Positions 59,565 to 64,000 of a stretch of DNA of 64,000 bases are shown here, in pieces (the first letter of the stretch is position 1; every line of letters starts with the position of its first letter). Under the pieces are notes generated by a model. It was not told the DNA's origin. It did no database searches and worked only from the letters and a program-made list of their open reading frames with translations. The translations under genes were made by a program, and so were the position numbers. The stretch spans positions 63,853,081 to 63,917,080 of the forward strand of contig NC_090757.1 of assembly GCF_036898095.1 (NCBI RefSeq), given 5' to 3'. This stretch comes from Palaemon carinicauda (taxonomy: Eukaryota; Arthropoda; Malacostraca; Decapoda; Palaemonidae).

Positions 59565-60189
59565 AGGCTAGCCAGGGCACCAGCCAATGGTTGAGATACT
59601 ACTGCTAGTGTTAATGGGTCCTTTGACTGGCCAGACAGTGCTACATGTGATCCTTCTTTCTGGCTACAGTTCCCCATCCCTTTGCCTACACATACACCGA
59701 ATAGTCTAGCCTGTTCTTTACAGATTCTCCTCTGTCCTCATACAACTGACAACACTGTGATTACCAAACAATTCTTCTTCACTCAAGGGTTTAACAACTG
59801 GACTGTGATTATTCAGTGGCCACTTTTCTCTTGGTAAGGGTAAAAGACTCTTTAGCTATGGTAAGCAGTTCTTCTAAGAGGACACTCCAAAATCAAACCA
59901 TTATTCTCTAGTCTTGGATAGTACCATAGCCTCTGTACCATGGTCTTCCATTATCTTAGGTTAGAGTTCTCTTGCTTGAGGGTACACTCGGGCACACTAT
60001 TCTATCGTCTTTCTCTTCCTCGTTAAAGTTTTTATAGTTTTTCTAAGAAATATCTATTTTAATGTTCTTACTGTTCTTAAGATATCTTATTTTTCCTTGT
60101 TTCCCTGCCTCACTGGGCTATTTTCCTTGTTGGAGCCGCTGGGCTTATAGCATTCTGCTTTTCAAACTAGGGTTGTAGTTTAGCAAGTA

Positions 60190-60228
<39 letters not shown>

Positions 60229-60230
60229 GG
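59565..60230 (+). mobile_element. (TAA)-tailed retroposon (SINE/LINE-end type), complete copy
   Basis: Begins GTAGGCTAGCCAGGGCACCA, ends with GGGTTGTAGTTTAGCAAGTAG and an (ATA)n tract at 60188-60228. A second copy starting at the same 5' position lies at 63677-64000. A fixed 5' end and a simple-repeat tail indicate a retroposon; the family is one I associate with shrimp genomes. No coding. Confidence 0.75.
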
Positions 60231-60235
60231 ATTCT

Positions 60236-60559
60236 ATGCTTCGCGATACACCTTTTGATGGTTTCATGAAGACAGAGGAAAATGGTGTTCTTTTAAATCT
60301 TTTTAGTACTGCGAACACTAATAACGAGATTATGCATCTGCTGTCTGAAGGATTGGGTTCTGTTCTGATAGCATCTGAGGGACCTCAAAAAACAAAGAAG
60401 CAAATCATCTGGACTGTCAGTAGCAACATTCCAAAGGGAAGAGGAGAAAAAATTGAACATGCCATTGTCGACAGCAGTGTTCTGGGATTTTGCCACAAAC
60501 TCTGGAATGAAGGTGAAAGGAACCTTTCGCCATCCCTCGGAATCAGTAGCGAAATGTGA
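60236..60559 (+). other. Unrecognised open frame of 107 codons
   Basis: The frame reads like an ordinary protein: NGVLLNLFSTANTNNEIMHL, SEGLGSVLIASEGPQKTKK and GRGEKIEHAIVDSSVLGFC. It has no family I can name. A minus-strand frame of similar length overlaps it. It directly follows the (TAA)n tail and ends at TGA 60557. It may be an exon or transposon fragment; coding status is unproven. Confidence 0.3.
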
Positions 60560-60579
60560 AATCCTACGAAGTTCCATGA

Positions 60580-61930
60580 GAAAAATGAAAAATTTTTATC
60601 ATGAAACTGTTAAATAATGTACCTAATGTAATACATATAATCTAATAAGTAGCTGAAGGGACGGATGATGAATTAAATCTTTTTTAGTTGATCATCCTAC
60701 CTTTTTTACTGAATTTATTTTTGTAAGGTAAAATTTATTCACTTAAATGTACAGAGTTTGTGTGGGGTGTTTCTGTCAGTTACGAGACATTTTTTTGGAT
60801 GAGCTTGAGGGCTAATAAGGGGGGGGAGGGGAATGCAATAAATGATGGCTTGTGTGAGAAAAAAGCTTTATGGTTTGGATTTTATGAACACTTTATTTGT
60901 TGCATATTTTTTATAGCCATCAAGTGGCCCCCCCAAAAGAAGTGCCTTAATCTGTTATTATTTCTTTTAACAGGTAATGACAGAAAGACCCTACACCCAG
61001 TAGGGAGACAAGAAGAGGTACACGATCAGGAATAATATTGTACAATCCAGCACCTGTTCAAGTCACTGGTCAGCCTGGTGTAGACTGTCAAAAGTAGGTA
61101 CCTGTGTAAAGTATCTGACTTGATGAACTATGGAGAACCTGTTAAAGATAGGTGGAGAGAGTGATCTGGACTCCTCTCTGCTTTTGAAAGTGATATAGAC
61201 ATAAGCTGGTGAACACAGTTTCTAGTTTTCGAAAGTGGGTAATTCTTAGGATATTAGTGCAGTGGACACCTCAGTGTAAGAAAACCCCACGGTTGAAAAC
61301 ATATTCAGTTTTTTTTTTTAACCAGACTGTTCACTTACTACGTGGATCTTGAAAAGTTATGTGATGAGGTTCTCCATTAAGCTTGATAATTTCTTGTGCC
61401 ACCCGCTGGGAACTTTGACAATGATTGTAGCTGCCGGAGTTGGGCTGCTGAAAACATTTTGTGTCTGGACGTTTATTGTAACGGTAGTGTTGCTTGTTGA
61501 GATAGTTGGACCACCCAGGCCACAGCAACATACACACAGTGGTGTTTATCATGTACTATAATATGTAGATGTTTGTAGCATAGCTTTAGGAAGTTACTAT
61601 ACTGTATTTGATATGCTATTTAGCCATCCCCTCTGGGTGTAACACTGAGGATTGTAAGTTTTTTCTTTCTCTCAGGAATGATATAAACTTTTTTCCTTTC
61701 CACCCAATAAATATTTTTCTTGTTTCATGAAGACAGCATTTCATTCTAGTACCTTACACCATTGTGTCCCCTTCTCAGCCACCCATTATATGTTTAGTAT
61801 TATTTATTGCTTTATAAAATCTAACCTGAGATTCAAGCTATTCATATATACTGCTCATTTTCCCAGAAATGAATGAATGGTCATGATACCTGTTTATTGA
61901 GCAAACTCAAGCCAGGATAAATAATAGGGA
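60580..61930. other. Intergenic or intronic DNA with weak signals
   Basis: Contains a possible exon on minus at 61339-61447 (acceptor TTTCAG, donor GTAAGT, open in at least one frame), and an AATAAA at about 61707 on plus. No other gene is recognised. Confidence 0.3.
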
Positions 61931-61939
61931 AGTAAGGTT

Positions 61940-62118
61940 CTAGTGGGGTTCCCTCACCCAATATAAAATCAAGGGGTGGTGCCCAGTGCCAAGTTCTCTT
62001 GACCTGTTATCCAGATTTTTGGTTTTCCACCGTTTTACCTTTTTTGTGTAGTGAAGATTGGAGTGTGGTCGGCATTCGAACACTAGGCAGTCAGCGTGCT
62101 ATATCTGGCCAGTCCACA
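61940..62118 (-). mobile_element. tRNA-derived SINE-like fragment
   Basis: On minus near 62110-62060 there is an A-box-like TGGCCAGATATAG and, about 30 bases on, a B-box GTTCGAATGCC with GCACGCTGACTGCC between them, as in tRNA-derived SINE heads with internal Pol III promoters. The body toward 61940 is not recognised. Confidence 0.5.
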
Positions 62119-62119
62119 A

Positions 62120-63064
62120 ACCAATACAATGAGAGAATCGTTCCCGGAAGGGGAAACCTGCCTTGGAGAATGCTCTGCCACCAACCCTGGTGGGTCAGCC
62201 AAATCCTTGGTGTTTGACAGACTCGAAGTCTGACCGACAGGCTGCAGCGCCTATGCCTTCAGGAGGGTCAACCTCTGCGGAGGAAGGAGAACGCCTTTTC
62301 TTCGCTCCCAATTGAAAGAGTTCGAACACGGCTTCCTTCAAAAGGGGACCAGCGACGGCCAGAAAGATACAATATCAGTAAATAAGGAGGCACTCCCTGG
62401 GGGGAGGGAAGGAGCTGACTCACTAGGGGAGTCAACACCGTCACCTAACCCACAACGTTGACCTAGAGTAACCAGGCATGCGCTGCTACTCGCCCCTCCC
62501 GAAAGGGCCCCGCAGAGGACCAGCTTAGGAAAGAGGTTGTGGAATTGAAGCAGCTCACGATTTCTTTGATTTCGAGGAAGACCCCGAAGGCAAAGAATCG
62601 CGTTAAGACTACTTCTTCCTTCGATTCCTGAACCTCTCACACTGAGAGGCCGGCCACTCCCGACATTGATCACAGGCGTCATCCCTTGAACACCAATGAC
62701 CCCAGCAAACCAGGCACAGCAGGCGAGGGTCCGTCTCAACGGATGACAAATATACAGCATAAGCGGACCTCGGGATCAGGGCATGTACTGCACACACACA
62801 ACTGAAATGAGAAAAAGAAAAAGATTAGCCAAGGCAAGTTGAAATGCGGGAGAGAGCGTCCATACACTACTGAGCCAAAAGCAAAAGTGGCTACTTAGCA
62901 AACAGGTGTGAGTGAGCGGGGTAGCCGGGCTACCCCACTCCCAACTGCAAACTAGCGGATGGGGTAGTTATCCATCACTAAAATTGTCTTGACTCGTTTT
63001 TCAAGTACACCAAAAGTAATACCCCTATATATAGCAGAGGGTTTGTATTTGCGCTGGAACAATT
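62120..63064 (-). mobile_element. Element D: gag-bearing 5' end of a DIRS-like relative of A/B
   Basis: The right end (62870-63064) matches the 5' inverted repeat and end of A and B (GTGTGAGTGAGCGGGGTAGC, then GGATGGGGTAGTTATCC). The left end (62130-62215) matches a block next to the 98-bp array of A (5926-6005), for example GGAAACCTGCCTTGGAGAATG. Between them a gag start is present where A and B have arrays. This links the hairpin elements to a coding DIRS relative. Confidence 0.72.
62609..62797 (-). pseudogene. DIRS gag N-terminal zinc-finger-like segment (element D)
   Basis: Reads LCLVCWGHWCSRDDACDQCR followed by EWPASQCERFRNRRKK. The CxxC...C...CxxC spacing with DxCDxCxxW resembles the N-terminal cysteine motif of gag-like proteins in decapod retroelements. 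It ends at a stop after RRKK; later gag-like frames (62338-62600) are shifted. Confidence 0.5.
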
Positions 63065-63660
63065 AGGTTTTACATTTGCCTTTTCAATGTTCTTTTTATC
63101 TAATTCTTGAGGGGAATGGTAAGCCTCAATTTAAATTTTTTATTGTTTTAAGTTTGTTGAAGGTCATCAACTTTTTCAGATATTGTACCTATTTGCACAA
63201 GGTATTTTTCCATTTCTCGTTGGAGGGGAGAGGGATAGTGGTCTCCCTTTTTTTCGATTGAACAGCCTCGTCTACTTCATACTGAGGACATTTCTTATTA
63301 GTAGCTTTATGATTCTGGCTACAATTAGTGCACTTCTAAATAACAGTGTAAAGTCCATGCTCAGGATCCGAACAATTTTCGCAGACCTTTTCTTTTTTGC
63401 ATAATCTTCGTGGATGCCCAAATTTTAGCAATTATAGCACTCTCTATGTTTCTCTTTATAGACACAAACAGGAATCCTCTCTTCTTCAATGTATACATGA
63501 AAGGGTATGTCATGGTCTTGAATGTTAAAATAATCATAGTGGTTCTTGGAATCTTATGAAACTTCCATATTTCTCTAGGGCACATATCTGACATTTCTTC
63601 ATTGAATTCATAAGGATCTTTATTACAAATAACCCCTCTACCAAAACTGAAATTCAAATG
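63065..63660 (-). pseudogene. LINE ORF1 fragment with zinc knuckles
   Basis: Related to 30760-31620. On minus it reads CYNC, a KFGHPRRL-type block, CENCSDPEHG and CTNCSQNHKATNKKCPQY, two or three CCHC-like knuckles of an I/Jockey-type ORF1, with one frameshift near 63425. It is bounded by element D on the left and the (TAA)-type retroposon on the right. Confidence 0.7.
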
Positions 63661-63676
63661 TGGCTTGATATCTTGT

Positions 63677-64000
63677 AGGTTGGCCAGGGCACCAGCCGCC
63701 CGTTGAAATACTACCGCTAGTGTGTTATGGGGTCCTTTGACTGGCCAGACAGTACTACATTGGATTCTTCTCTCTGGTTACGGGTCTTTCCCTTTGTCTA
63801 CATATACACCGAAAAGTCTGGCCTATTCTTTACAGATTCTCCTCTGTCCTCATACATATGACAACACTGAGATAACCAAACAATTCTTCTTTGTTCAAGG
63901 GGTTAACTACTGCACTGTAATTATTCAGTGGCTACTTTCCTATTGACAAGGGTAGAAGAGAATTTAGATATGGTAAGCAACTCTTCTAGGAGAAGGACAC
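63677..64000 (+). mobile_element. (TAA)-tailed retroposon, second copy, runs off the window
   Basis: Begins GTAGGTTGGCCAGGGCACCA and follows 59565-59885 closely to the window edge. Confidence 0.75.

Noticed and set aside
60293..60577. 94-codon minus-strand frame opposite the unrecognised plus-strand frame
   Set aside because: Overlaps the more protein-like plus frame, and neither strand shows a known family; only the plus frame was listed, at low confidence.

Overview
The window is animal nuclear DNA, most likely from a decapod crustacean. This is inferred from the abundance of DIRS-type retrotransposons, long (GA)n and (TAA)n microsatellites and a (TAA)-tailed retroposon that I associate with shrimp and prawn genomes; no species can be named from the sequence alone. 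Almost everything here is transposable-element DNA. The only convincing host gene is a FAM98-like gene on the minus strand. Six of its exons are visible (55941-56126, 36403-36502, 16626-16667, 16373-16402, 16160-16189, 15911-15949), separated by introns of up to about 19.7 kb. Its first exons lie beyond the right edge, and its last ones lie to the left or are unrecognised.

Layout from left to right. 1-7636 is element A, a large DIRS-like element on the minus strand. 7637-9087 is intron with a two-copy tandem duplication. 9088-15365 is a different DIRS element on the plus strand, with gag, reverse transcriptase, RNase H and tyrosine recombinase remnants. 15366-17790 holds four FAM98 glycine-rich micro-exons. 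17790-32110 is an old LINE (ORF1, endonuclease, RT, RNase H; minus strand) split by a 9.1-kb nest: a Tigger-like element at 18081-27184 holds a Mutator-like remnant (19572-21069, itself holding an RTE fragment) and a second Tigger-like element (21161-26973), which holds a TTAA-flanked element (22682-26618), which holds a 372-bp satellite array. 32229-33430 is a hAT remnant. 33424-36340 is the gag/RT half of a DIRS relative (element E). 36403-36502 is a FAM98 exon.

36679-48138 is element B, a second copy of A carrying a nearly intact Tigger transposon (37318-41202). 48139-51405 is intron with a LINE fragment and a 118-bp minisatellite. 51406-55807 is element C, a diverged relative of A. 55941-56126 is a FAM98 exon. 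56195-59560 is a further DIRS 3' end (F) interrupted by an RTE LINE. 59565-60230 and 63677-64000 are two copies of a (TAA)-tailed retroposon. 62120-63064 is the gag end of another DIRS relative (D), and 63065-63660 is a LINE ORF1 fragment.

The most unusual content is in A and B. They have the full end logic of DIRS elements (inverted terminal repeats plus an internal region complementary to both joined ends) and the tail of a tyrosine recombinase gene. Where gag and polymerase should be they carry kilobases of short hairpin modules. Many modules share one architecture: an outer stem, a one-by-two-base internal loop, a five-base-pair inner stem and a four-base loop that is usually CGAA on plus, hence TTCG closed by C-G on minus. 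The stems differ between modules by paired, compensatory changes. I read these as non-autonomous DIRS elements whose cargo was amplified as folded units. The minus strand is the sense strand of both the elements and the FAM98 gene.
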